DNA of 64,000 bases from Isoetes taiwanensis (Eukaryota > Streptophyta > Lycopodiopsida > Isoetales > Isoetaceae), in contig JAJEKV010000241.1 in the NCBI GenBank assembly GCA_021234155.1, positions 434,001 through 498,000 on the forward strand, in the 5' to 3' direction. This document shows positions 51,510-62,606 of this stretch, piece after piece (the first letter of the stretch is position 1; each line of letters starts with the position of its first letter). Under the pieces are notes generated by a model. The model was given only the letters and a program-made list of their open reading frames with translations, searched no databases and was not told the origin of the DNA. The translations under genes were made by a program, and so were the position numbers.

Positions 51510-52724
51510 CTGTATTTAAAACAATTACCAAAGCATTTTTCATTCTCCTTTCCAAGGCTGGAGCAAGTAGACTGGAGTGCACCAACACGGTGCATGTTAG
51601 CCGCCAGTAGCTAGATGTCCTGATCAAGTGACTGACTAAATCAGCAGTATGCATAAAATAGAACTCGGTAAGCATTGACATTGCCCTACAGTCACCTTAT
51701 ATCCTACAAGTTGATTAAGTAGAACTATGGGAATGCAATGCTGTATTGCTGAGACTTATTCAGAAGCTAAATTGGCCTTACAAACAGTAGCAATTAGCAT
51801 AATAATATGAGTAAATTTATTTGAGGATAATATCGTTGCATTACAAAAGATTGTTGGGTCGACCAGCCTAGTTGGTATACTCCGACCTAATCCGGATAAA
51901 TTTGCCAACTTTCCAGCCCTCTTGCCAAAGTTGCAAATCTTATTCTCTGCAATATAGAGCTTACACAACCTGCGAATACATCTAAAACAACTACTATTCT
52001 TCATTTACTAGCATAACAACAAACATCATATACTTGGTGAAACGTTGACTCGAGAAACTGGAAAACCACTTTACATGATATAACAATGAGCCCTACCATG
52101 ACTATTACAAACCAAAGGACTTAAGGTGTAAGAAAAAATGGCTGCCCAATCCCGCTGAATGAACCCAAACCAAGATCTCTCAGGCCTGATCCTATCTGCT
52201 GAAACCCCACTTTCCAACTGCATTTTCTCTAAACAATCTAGTGCGTTATGGCCAGAATCATGTTCAACATACACTGCAACCAAATATCCTGCCAAGATAT
52301 AGATCCTTTTCCCTCACAAGAACATGAACTGCTCATTTTGCCCAGGCTTTCAGTAAAGCCTTAAACACGTGCCCACTGGGATGTATATTAGATTCTCTAA
52401 CCGGTTGATACATGCTAAATGTGCTGCAATTCTGTAAATTCTATGCAGAAATCCAAGCTTGCCCTTGTAACAAAGTTTGTTTCCCCATCTTATCTATGTG
52501 ATTGAAGTTTGTTAATCCATCTGAAAAACATAATCTAATGTGGAACTCTTCTTTTACACAAGTATCTTTCAGCAAATGTGGTTGCCTCAAGGTTAGCATC
52601 GGGACTAAAACTTGTAGGTTACAGAATCATTGATAAAATTTATCGCTAAGCTTCAGCCTTTCGTTTTTGCTAGACTAAACTAGCATTTTCAACTATCATA
52701 AATGTTGACGACTTGCTGTATTTA
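51510..52724. other. Intron of the host gene (part)
   Basis: Most of this is intron between the last two exons. A minus-strand frame at 52295-52071 (VEHDSGHNALDCLEKMQLES) has an acceptor-like TTGCAG but no donor, so its status is open. Confidence 0.4.
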
Positions 52725-52803
52725 TTTGGTCTCATAGACCCTATGGGTCTCCTGTAGACATTAATAAACTCACTCTTTCTTTCTTTCTTTCTTTCTTTCT
52801 TTC
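52725..52803 (+). mobile_element. Relic of LINE 3' terminal hairpin with (TTTC)n tail
   Basis: GGTCTCATAGACCCTATGGGTCTCCTGTAGACATTAA resembles the 3' ends of the non-L1 LINE copies; the stem AGACCC-TAT-GGGTCT (52736-52750) is perfect. It is followed by (TTTC)7. Little else of the element is left. It lies in the host gene intron, opposite strand. Confidence 0.6.
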
Positions 52804-52945
52804 ATGAGGAAAATATGGAGTTTTTGATCCTATCTATTGCTAGATAGTATGAGCTGTTACAGATTTGGGCCATGTCCAGATATGGAAAACTAATAACCAT
52901 AACAACAGCAATTTGCAGGAAACAAATGAAGCTCCAATCACTTAC

Positions 52946-53061
52946 AGTTTGGAATCAGAGGGCCTTAAGAGCTCCAGGGTTGGAAGATACGAATTTAGGC
53001 CTCCAAATGGACTGGAAGAAGCAAACAAGTTCTTCTCAATCTGCTGCAGACGAGTGCAAAC
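52946..53061 (-). CDS. Internal exon of the same unrecognised gene (116 bp)
   Basis: It is bounded by TTTCAG and GTAAGT consensus sites and reads VCTRLQQIEKNLFASSSPFG then LNSYLPTLELLRPSDSKL with no stop. It starts in phase 0, matching the end of the exon at 56065-56486, and leaves two bases for the terminal exon. Phase agreement on both sides is good evidence for one gene. Confidence 0.65.
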
Positions 53062-54089
53062 CTGAAATGAAGAAAAAAATGAAGCTTACAGCTTGCAGCA
53101 GGGGCCTCCAGAGCTCCTGGGCCGAGGCAGCTAATCAACTGAACAGAGGATGCCCGCGGGATGCCGGAAATAGGGTAGGAACGAATTTCTTAGTCAACCT
53201 TAGCGATTTGCCCTGTCTCCGGCTTTGGTCGCAATATGGCTCAACTTGTTTTCAAAACTTTGGGGTGGGACCCAATCGACAAGCATTTAGAAATATCATG
53301 TTTACCTTCTTACAAATACATTTTAAGGGTGCTTTCCCATGGAACGAAAAGCTGGAGATTTTCTTAAGGTCAGGTCGAAGGCTCCGGCATTCCCATGAGC
53401 ACCTTACTTGCTTGATTCAGGTTTAGACCTGAGTCGCAAAGTATTCTCCACACAATCCCGAGCCTCGGGTTTTTGACCTTAGTACAGTTTTTTCAGGTCT
53501 GCAATTCATAGGAGCGCACCCTATAGTACAGTTTTTTCAGGTCTGCAATTCATGGGAAAGCGCCCTAAGCGTTAACATGTTATGAAAAGTCCGGACTTTT
53601 AGAAACCGCCATGGCATTAGAATTAGCTATTCTATTTGTCATGCCAATCATAGTGCACCATAATAAAGAATTAGCTACTCTATTATTGGTGATTGGAGGA
53701 GGTTAAGGGTTTATATAAAGATGATGTTAATCTTAATCAGGTGTATTACACGAGCCAGAGCCATTAATGGATGAGTGGACGGGAATAGATCCTTGATGGT
53801 TTAAAAGGACATGGCTTGAGAAATTGTTAGCTTCTTAAAGATTGGCTTTGAGAGATTTCATCATAGTTTAGGAGAGGAATTAGCGGCGGAGACCTACGGG
53901 CTTCTAGCAGATTACTTCTGTGTTCAAAAGTGCTAGTTCCATGGTTGGGCGGTTGAACTTCTCATTTCCTCTCTTTTGTACTTCACTCCTTTTAAAAAAG
54001 AATTACTTGATCTTGTGTGCGCAATCAAGTCTCTTTTCCCCTTAGTAGCTTTTTAGCCCCACTATGTAATAGTGGTGAACCCAACCTGA
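53062..54089. other. Intron sequence
   Basis: No gene on either strand. An about 35-bp block TACAGTTTTTTCAGGTCTGCAATTCAT occurs twice (about 53485 and 53525) as a tandem duplication. Confidence 0.4.
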
Positions 54090-54842
54090 AAAGGTCTTGA
54101 CGAAGAGCGGATTGTGGTTGTAAAGCGTGCCATAGTAGCAAAGGTTGTAGAAAAAGATAAGTGTTGAGGAGGAAGTATCTATTGATGATGAAGATGTCCT
54201 TCCTGATGATGAAGATTTTGACGATGAAGCGATTTGCCGCATCTCTTACACATGTTGGAACAGTCTAGGAACAGTTTGACTTGTTTGCTTGTGAATCAGA
54301 ATGAGTTGTTGCAAAAACTTTTGATGCAAAAGATTGACCAAGTCAATGATGATAGAACTACGGTTGAGAAAAACCTAAGGATCCAAAAGTTAAGCTGGAT
54401 TACTTGTATGGAAAGCGCGATGGTGCGTCAATATTCTGCCAAGCGAAAACTTGATTGGACAAGGGCTCAATTAAAGTTGGATACTATCTTATGGTGGCAG
54501 TAGAAGGTGGATGTCATTAATGCAACAAATAAGCCCATTACCACTTGGGCTAGAATGAAGAAGCTTATGAGGTCTGAATTTATGATAGATAATTATTAGG
54601 ATTTTGTCTAGGCGAACAATGAAGCAGCATGCTAACGAGTCAATAGATGATTTCACAAACAAATTTAACACTTTATTAAGTCGAATGGTAGGATTAACTA
54701 AAAGGGAGATTAAGATGACCCGTTTCATTGGTGGGTACCAGCACTCACAAATATTGAAGTTATGCCTACCTCGAATGTTGCAACATGCTCATACTGCCAT
54801 ATTAGAAATGGAAAAGGATGATGTTGCCCAAGGTTCACCAAG
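54090..54842 (+). pseudogene. Ty3/gypsy gag fragment in host intron
   Basis: The plus strand reads YSAKRKLDWTRAQLKLDTIL then WWQ, NATNKPITTWARMKKLMRSE and, after a stop, QHANESIDDFTNKFNTLLSR then REIKMTRFIGGYQHSQI, the gag capsid order WW..., TW..M...., F...L......E......F..G. Upstream is an acidic stretch (DDEDVLPDDEDFDDE). It is decayed. Confidence 0.75.
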
Positions 54843-56064
54843 TTAGCAGTAATGATGGCGAACGTTTCCACCTCGAATGCGAGCAAATAATATGGATGCC
54901 CCAGGGTGCACACTGCAAAAAACATACAGAACATGTGCATGTGCGAAAAAGATCCTTTTAAGGGCATTTTCATACATGTACATACGAAGCAGGTTGGGTC
55001 CAGGGAGAAGGTTCACTTCCGTATACATGAGGCGTCGAAGGTTGCTTCGAAGCTGAAGTATATGAAAAAAATGTCTAGGGACAATCCAGCCCTGTTGTCC
55101 ACTCATATCGCGAAACGTGTCACTGCGTCCTTCTCTGAAAATCGCCTAAGAAATTTACTCATCGTTCTGCCCTTTTTTTCCCTTCTGTTACCTGCATCCA
55201 CAGACAAAAAACAAGCATAAGAATGGTTGCAATGTAAGGGATAGCAGGTGTCATGGGTTTCTTTGAGGTTATCCCCCTTCACTATAACAATATTCAGGCC
55301 TAATGCCAAATGTAAGGATCAATATTAGTAGACAGGCCCTTTTGGTATGTCAAAGAAACTTTAAACTATATAATCCTTAGTCATGCATGCTTATGTATTT
55401 GGTTATGCTACAGATCCAAGATAAGCCTATGAAAACCAGTGAAACAAACGTCCTAATGCCCCTGCATAGTTTATTATACTTGCTGTCATAGGGAGCAATC
55501 CATGGCAGCAGGTTTAAGCACTAGGTATTTTCAAACTATTACACAAGACCAATAGCAGTTCAGATCTACTTTGTGTATGTTATTGAATCCATTAATGTCT
55601 CAGAAAATATTTCCTTCTAAGCTAAGAATATATCCCTTTGTTGTCCAGCTTAAACTAAAGTTTTCGATCAGGGCTAACTTCCATCTACTGCAAGATTTCT
55701 CAGGTAATATCTATAGATCAGAGAATATATCAAAAGAATTCAGCTCCAAAGTTAGATTTAGCCCATCGAATATCAGGGTGTCTCCGCCTTATACAAGTAT
55801 TGTTATTACTATTAGGACTGCTATTCTGAGAGACGATTTTCTTAAAAAAGGCAGATCCCTAAGAGGTGCATGGGATTGTGGATCTATGGATTTAATAGGC
55901 TGTAAGTTCTGTTTATGATCTATATCAGAGATAGTGTAACACCTTATTGACTTCTCCTTAATTTATATACTTTAGATCTAGATAGCCTACTGTAAAATGG
56001 AAAGATAAGGAAGAAGTATATGTAAAAAAAAAATTCAGAATTCAAGAAACTAAACCTCCCAAAC
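54843..56064. other. Intron sequence
   Basis: No recognised coding region. A plus-strand frame at 55571-55918 (115 codons) has no known motif and no conservation clue. It may continue the gypsy relic upstream. Confidence 0.35.
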
Positions 56065-56486
56065 CTTTGATGAGCGCCCAATGGTGGTGGAATCTTCTGG
56101 AGGTGCTGTATGCATAGAACCAATAGCAGCATTGTTGTTGACTATCATATTTTCCTCAATCTCCATGTTCAAATCTGCACCAGTGGCCTTTTGTATACCT
56201 TTACAGATAGAGATGTCCAGAGGCATGGATTCAGTCTGCTTCCCCTCCTCTGCTTCTTTTGTATCATCCTTTGCCACATTCAATGCTGGCACCACAGCTG
56301 AAATGTGGTATTGATAAATATTTTTCCCACTTCTTCCCTTCAATTTTTCTTCTGCCATCCTCTTCTTCGTGGCATTATTCAGGTCTCCTTTCTTTCTTCC
56401 AATGGCTGCTATGGCACAAGCAAGCCAAGACCTCCGACCACTCTCCCCTATTGTAAGCCAATTCTTTATTTTCATGCAGGTTGCAC
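56065..56486 (-). CDS. Internal exon of the unrecognised host gene (422 bp)
   Basis: The acceptor AATTTAG precedes 56486 and the donor AAAG|GTTTGG follows 56065. The open frame of 140 codons (KIKNWLTIGESGRRSWLACA, KRMAEEKLKGRSGKNIYQYH, EEGKQTESMPLDISICKGIQ, TAPPEDSTTIGRSSK) ends exactly in phase 0, matching the next exon. A second frame at its 5' end (NLHENKELAYNRGEWSEVLA, stop after 36 codons) also looks protein-like, so a frameshift early in the exon cannot be excluded. Function unknown. Confidence 0.5.
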
Positions 56487-59400
56487 CTAAATTATATGGG
56501 AGAAGACAGTACCTAATACCGGCTGTTCCAATAGGGTCGTAATCATACCTTAACGTGTAGGGCATCCTGAGGTCGCTGTCGGCCGGAGTGATCCGATCAG
56601 GCTTTCATTCCCATGATGTTGCCCTAAAAAAATATCCTTTTCGACAATAGTAGAAAATGTTTACAACTTTTTAATTTTACATTACAAACTAGTATTCTGG
56701 CTTTGCCTTGTGCTAAGATTTGTATGCCATATTTTATTAATAGTCCAAATCCTTGTATCATGTGCATGGTTACTGCATTCAATCTCACCTGTAACATCCA
56801 ATCATTTCCTTACTTTTCAGGTTTCAATTCCCTGAGTTGCCTGGGTCATTGTATCCTCTCAAAATTTTGTCAGGGCATATTGAACAGACCTGATTGCCCT
56901 CATAGTCAAAACCTTCTTCATATGGTCACCCCAAAATTCATATACCTTTAATTAAAAAAAAAAAAAAAAACATGAACTCAGATTAGACACGAAGGTCAAC
57001 TATAGTAATAGCACCTCGAGAACCTCGGAGTCAACCAGAAAGAGGAATATGTAGCAAAATTGAAGAATCAAATGCGATAGGAGGAGGGAAAATCCTAAAG
57101 GAGTATAAACATTTAGGTATATCCTCTTAGGTAATACAGATATATATCTATTGTAAGTATTGGGTGCTCATACATAGTACAAAACATGAGTTTAGGATCA
57201 TGTTTTAGGGTTTAGCATTTGGATCAAGAAACTCCATCACTTCGACTGCCAAAGGATGAAGCAAAGAAGCACAGCTATAGCCAAGTTCGACTGTTTGAAC
57301 GGAAGAGCAAGTACGGGAGAGAGAGACGACCAAAGCCCAAACAAATCTTCGACCCCAAACACTTTGGGAAGTAGCCTCAAATAGAAGACCGCTCATCCAG
57401 CGCAATGTCAGGATGAGAGATAACGTCGATCAGTCAAGGTCATTGGTGTTACAGCATCTAGGTTTTGCACCAGAACATCTTTGAGACACAATTCTACCTC
57501 TTGTAGCAGGGCCACACTTGACGCCCTTATGACACGAGTGTCCTCAACAATAGGAGGAACGACCAGACATCCTCACAAACCGTGGCCACGATCTCAAGTC
57601 GACAGAGTTAAGAACTTCTTCGGGATGACCCGACATCAACGAGCCAACTGAGAAGGCAACATCTCAACGACCATAATCCAAGCTTGTGGTGATATATGGT
57701 GATGCTTGTGACACGCATGTTAAAAGGAGATGCACTTACGAAAGGTACCGCGGCGATGAGATATGCCTTCAACAACTAGACGATGACTTCATCAAGTACT
57801 CCTACCAACAATTAGAAGAGGAGAAGCCAAATGTATCTCCGACATGTAGGACCTCAACGGCCAAGATAGAAGTATTCGATACCTTAAGGACAAGGATAGC
57901 AACCAAGGCAGCTTTGACAAAAAGAGAGTTCAAGACAATAACTACGCTATTCAAGGACAATAGTAGATCTAGGGTAGAAACTTCAACTCAAGGGTCAAGC
58001 TATACAGATATAAGGGTACATCATCCTCGACAGCAAAGCAATCAAGGAGGAGAGCCATGAGGCTTTACTCGCCAGGGAGATGCACATGTATTGAGGGACA
58101 AAGGCCACAAATCATAAGCTGGAGAATTGCTAGTACTTCCACGAGCTCCTTAGATGCAACATGAGGTTCAAAATTGTGGAGCATGATCAAGTGCAACTAG
58201 AAGGTACCACAATACTAGAAGGCAGCATAGCACCTTAGAAACTTAACAACGTATAAGCCGTCAAATCGAGGGGATCCAAAAGGTAAGATTGCAACCTCGA
58301 TGGAGAAGCGACTAGGCAAACCGAACTGAAGAATCGACGATTCAACTACAAACCTCCTCAGAATACGGCAGCTCGCATGCAACTTGGCGAACACAAGGAC
58401 CGACAATTCGAAGGGCAACTAACGAAGAGAACAACTTTTTAGGAGTCTAGCCAAAGGAATTGCGCACAACTTCAAGAGGCGTCTCCAAAGATCTTCAGGC
58501 ATTGTGGAGGGGGAACAATTATTGCGCAAGAACAAGATTAGGAATCAGACCAGAACGTTGAAGCATCAACATCCGTCATACCCCTAGTTAGAGGTGAAGC
58601 AAAAGCATGTTGTGCTATAGCCAGGAGACATTGGAGAGCATATCAACGAGTTTACCCAGAGCACGAACATGACGCACAAATAGAAGGATATAGATCTTCA
58701 ACACCATTGCACTAGGAGGAACATTGACAACACTGCCATGGAGTACCTGTGCACCTCGAGGCGAGACACCAAGGAGACCTAATAGCTTTAGTAGTATTTG
58801 TAATTGTGTAAGCTATATGCCTTGCATAGATACCCCCTTTATTATTCCCTCCCTCCCATAGTGTGACATATCAAAAAGAAGAGATGCCAGGCAATTCAAA
58901 GGGGTGAAGCAATCAACAACCTCAACACTCGTCTGGCAACATGCTACCAGCAAGAGAAGGACTCAAAGTGAGAGATGTTGATGGAGTTGGCACAACAATA
59001 TCATATCTAGAGCTATCATTTAGCCGCCAAGATAAAGAATTCAACATGGAGGATATTTTTCAAAAGAACCACCCTCAAGTTTTTGGGAAGTGACACAGAA
59101 GATTTCAGGTGGTCAACTACGCCATCAAAACCATCAGCAATGGGAGGCCTTTAATGAATTAAGTTGACCTCTACATCGAGGAGGAGCACGGAGTCTTAAG
59201 CAACTCGAAAGAACGTTACCTTGCTATTTCAAGAAGGCAACGAGTGGATGAGCTGCTAGCAAGATTGAGGAGCTATGATCATATAGTCGAGTAGGATAAT
59301 CTTATGGATGATGATAACATCCATAATGGGATTGGAAGGCATTTCTAGATATTCTCGTGAAAGGATTGCCCCAAGTTGAGCTAAGCATCAACGATTGGGA

Positions 59401-60380
59401 AGGAAATGCATAGGAGTAACTAAAATTATACACGATTGTTAACAGACATCCAACATATTGAAACCACTTGATGAGATTGATCACCTCGCTAAGAAGGAAT
59501 AATTACTAGGATACTTGTTGACCATGTGTAAAGCTAGTACCTCCAAGGAATAATCCAACTGAATGAAAAGAAGTAATCTAACAAGTCCAGCCAACTTGTT
59601 ATGATGATATCAATTCAATTGATAGGAATATTCCAAGAGAGTAAATAACTAAGAAAGGGGGAATCTCTAGAATATAAAATTGAATAGTACATGAAAGGTA
59701 CATCTAAAATAAGAAGTATATTAATCACATAGTCGTTCGAGATAAAAGGAAATGTCATGATGACAAAATTTTGTGGTTTAGAATTGTTCTAAATACTTTG
59801 ATAACCCATCGCTTAGGGATAGATATGATAAACATGATGGATAGATGGTTAGATATGTTAGTTAAAGGCTAGCAAATTAATGCATTAGCATATAACCTCT
59901 CAAGGTAGATAGAATAGCTGAGATGCTATGACAACATCAATTGAGGGGATAGGGTGCATTGGATAGCATCATTAGAGAGGTCTAGGACCATTTTCTTATG
60001 AAGAAAGTGGGGGCTTCAATCTTAGAACTGAACCTACCTGCATCTTAGTGGTTGAATCGCCATCAAATTAGTCGATCCTTAGAATAGAGTCCCTTCCGAA
60101 AGTAGCCAAAGCAGATGGAGTATAAGATGGATAGATGCTTTAATGTCCATGTGACCTTCACATGCAAGACTGACATGGTAGCCAACTGTCTTTTGAAATA
60201 GGAGAGGAGGTACTGGGAATGTGGGAGGACATTTTATTAAGGTCAATTAGGGGGTCAGATGATAGTTGTTGATGGACAAGGGCATTTTCCTTAGGAAGTA
60301 AATGAACATCCTGACAAAGTTTATTTGCTTTATTGCTCAATAAAAAATCTAACTCGATCAACATTTTAGCTCGCAAGTAC
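56487..60380. other. Long intron or spacer with decayed repeats
   Basis: No intact gene. An A18 tract at 56953-56970 hints at a retrotransposed copy. The region 57400-59400 has purine-rich broken plus-strand frames (57686-58060 the longest), perhaps a very old gypsy pol, but no motif can be named. A further exon must lie here or be lost, because the upstream exon ends in a phase that does not join the exon at 56486. Confidence 0.35.
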
Positions 60381-60722
60381 CTGGAATTGATTAGAGCAAT
60401 CAATCTTATCCACAGAGTTATCTTCATAATCCTTATGAGTGATTATGTGGTCATTTGATACTGCTAGCAAATCTGGTCCAGTAGCAGCATTGACTTGATT
60501 TGGTGGTGGCAAACCAGTAGAAGCCGTATGATTAAGTGTTGATGAAGTACCATGAATGATAATATCTGAGTTGCCTTTGTTTAAATAGCCTAGGCAGATC
60601 TTCTGAGACATTTTGCATAACTTTCCTTGTTGATGGATATATCTTTTTAGTTCCAACCTGTGTAGCAATTGTGTAACTGTCTGCCAATATTTGATCACAA
60701 ATTTTCAAACCCTTAAGTATGG
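60381..60722 (-). pseudogene. Upstream exon of the unrecognised host gene, one frame change
   Basis: From 60722 the frame reads ILKGLKICDQILADSYTIAT then QVGTKKIYPSTRKVMQNVSE and DLPRLFKQ, a conserved-looking stretch. Near 60590 the protein-like reading moves to the next frame (NSDIIIHGTSSTLNHTASTG ... DYEDNSVDKIDCSNQFQ) and ends at a good CAG|GTACTT donor at 60381. The single frame change means this gene copy is broken or has an unseen short intron. Family unknown. Confidence 0.45.
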
Positions 60723-61139
60723 CTGGTTGCTGAGTAGTATGGCTTTTATTAATTAATGGAACACTCTTAACTTTTGCCTAAGTCAGATGATCAGACAAAA
60801 TGTGTGTCTTTTCTTTTCTGCAATCACCTGATATAACTTCGCAAAGAGCCAAAATAGAATGTTCTGGAATGTTCCAAACCACCTAAGCCTAAAATAGAAG
60901 GTTGTTTGAAACTTTTCAACATTCAAAATAGTGATATGTTCTTATAAATGTCGTGTTACATGACCGCCGCTTAACGTCGATCCGTGATCCTACGGCTCAC
61001 GCTGCTTTGGGATATACCCTATTGGGTGCTCATGACATTGGGAATTATATGTACAAGATCCTATGATCCAGATTGTTCTTAATCCCAATTTGTTCTTAAT
61101 CCCAATCGTCGATCCGAGATCCTACATAAGGCTTGGGAA
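60723..61139. other. Spacer with short direct repeats
   Basis: CGTCGATCCGTGATCCTACG (about 60975) and CGTCGATCCGAGATCCTAC (about 61106) form a direct pair, and TTGTTCTTAATCCCAAT occurs twice at 61073-61105. No coding sequence is seen. Confidence 0.4.
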
Positions 61140-61680
61140 TCTATATAAGGGAACCGTCATCAAATCTTTGAGAATCTAGGGGAATCTTGATGGAATCAAA
61201 GGAAATCTTTCTAGAATGTAAGGGAGTCTCATAAAATCTAAGGGAATCTTCATAGAATCTAAAGGAATCTCATAAAATCTAAGAGAACCTAAGGTAATCT
61301 AAGGGAATCTCATAAAATGTAAGGGAATCCAAGGGAATCTGCATAAAGTCTTTTAGAATCTAGGGGAATCTTGATGGAATCTTGGAAAGTCTAAGAGAAA
61401 ATTCATAGGATCTAGGGGAATCTCATAAAATCTAGGGGAATTTAAGGGAATCTTTATAATATCTTTGAGAAGTGAGGGGAATCTTCACAGACTTGTCGGG
61501 AATCTCATAAAATCAAGTGGAATCTACGAGAATCTAAGCACTAATTGAACGTAAGCAACAAAATTGTCTTAGGCTTCAACTAAATTTCAAAGTGTGAGCA
61601 TAAGCCCTAAGTAAAATCTTTGAGAATTTAGGAGAATGTTGATGGAATCTAGGAGAATTTTTTTTCCCTCTCCAGGGAAT
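61140..61680. repeat. Degenerate GGAATCT minisatellite-like array
   Basis: Words such as AAGGGAATCTCATAAAATCT, AGGGGAATCTTGATGGAATC and AAGGGAATCTTCATAGAATC repeat about every 20 bp, 20 or more times, with frequent substitutions. The same family, reverse strand, is at 46830-47125. It has no coding potential. Confidence 0.8.
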
Positions 61681-61774
61681 TTAACATTTCAGAACCAAGT
61701 TAGAAAAGACTTAAATCAAGTAGAAATATTCTGATTTACAGTGGCATTACTATAAACCAATATGAAAAACATAC

Positions 61775-62606
61775 CTTATGCAGATGGCAAAGCTTCTCAT
61801 TTGTCAACTTCTTCATGGCTATTTCCAAGGCATATAAGTAAAATGAGAAATGAAGTGCTAAAATATTATATTATAGTATACAATATAATACTTACCATAC
61901 AAAGCATCCCCCTTTTCTTCATGGTCGAACTTAGAGACAGATGTGGTACAATAATAGTAATGCAACTTCACTTTAATATCACGGATGTTCTGACCAAGCA
62001 GGCGAAACATGTCAGCACATAGAAAATGGTTAATCTGGTACGAATGAAAAAACAGAGAAGTAATTTACCTGGTATTTCATGAACTTCTCAGCGTGCTCCC
62101 TTTCTTCTTCATTTGCCTCCTTGAAGTACCTAAAACATAGTACCATTATTAGAACAAAATCTTGGAAAAGATAGTAGATCTTAGAACATCTTACAACAAC
62201 AGTTTATTACAAACTTACTTGGCGAATCTAGGCAACTCAACATTGTCACGGTCGAAATAAACTTACATAGCATGATAGATATAGGAAACATTGTATTCAA
62301 TGCTGCCAAAAAGAAAAAATAGATTTAAGTTAAGGTGAATATAAATGGGAAAAAAAACTAATAACAAGTAGACCTTTGCCCATATACTTAATTTGATCAT
62401 TCATTGCCGCCCCAAATGATGTATTCAGAAGATTGGGTGGCTTTTACTTTCACAAGGCCATAAGGAGCGGAAAACTCACAACCCTCGCCAGAAATTGAGA
62501 GCCCAAATTTAACCCTGTCAAAACTACTGGTTTTGCCCAAAAAATTGATTCCCAAAACAGAACCAAAAGTAGAAGCGATGAAAGAAGGAGCCTAAATGGT
62601 CATCAT
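61775..62606 (-). pseudogene. Plastid-type ferritin pseudogene, exons 1 and 3-6 equivalents
   Basis: Exon-like pieces on the minus strand: 62606-about 62430, ATG then TAG at codon 5, followed by a Ser/Phe/Gly-rich transit-peptide-like stretch (APSFIASTFGSVLGINFLGK); 62302-62219, IEYNVSYIYHAM, a TAA, VYFDRDNVELPRFAK; 62129-62069, YFKEANEEEREHAEKFMKYQ; 61989-61896, NIRDIKVKLH...SKFDHEEKGDALY; 61830-61775, ALEIAMKKLTNEKLCHLHK. Most junctions keep AG/GT sites, but the last exon's acceptor reads TG. The conserved ferroxidase residues in EYNVSY, EEEREHAEK and the E of ALEIA are recognisable. The extension-peptide exon and the C-terminal exons (ADFIE..., VWHFDQ) are missing. Functional ferritin stores iron in plastids; this copy cannot. 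Confidence 0.92.

Noticed and set aside
52071-52295. Minus-strand frame as another host exon
   Set aside because: The flanking exons already join in phase without it and no donor site follows it.
55571-55918. 115-codon plus-strand frame in the host gene intron
   Set aside because: No motif or codon pattern; probably chance or part of the nearby gag relic.
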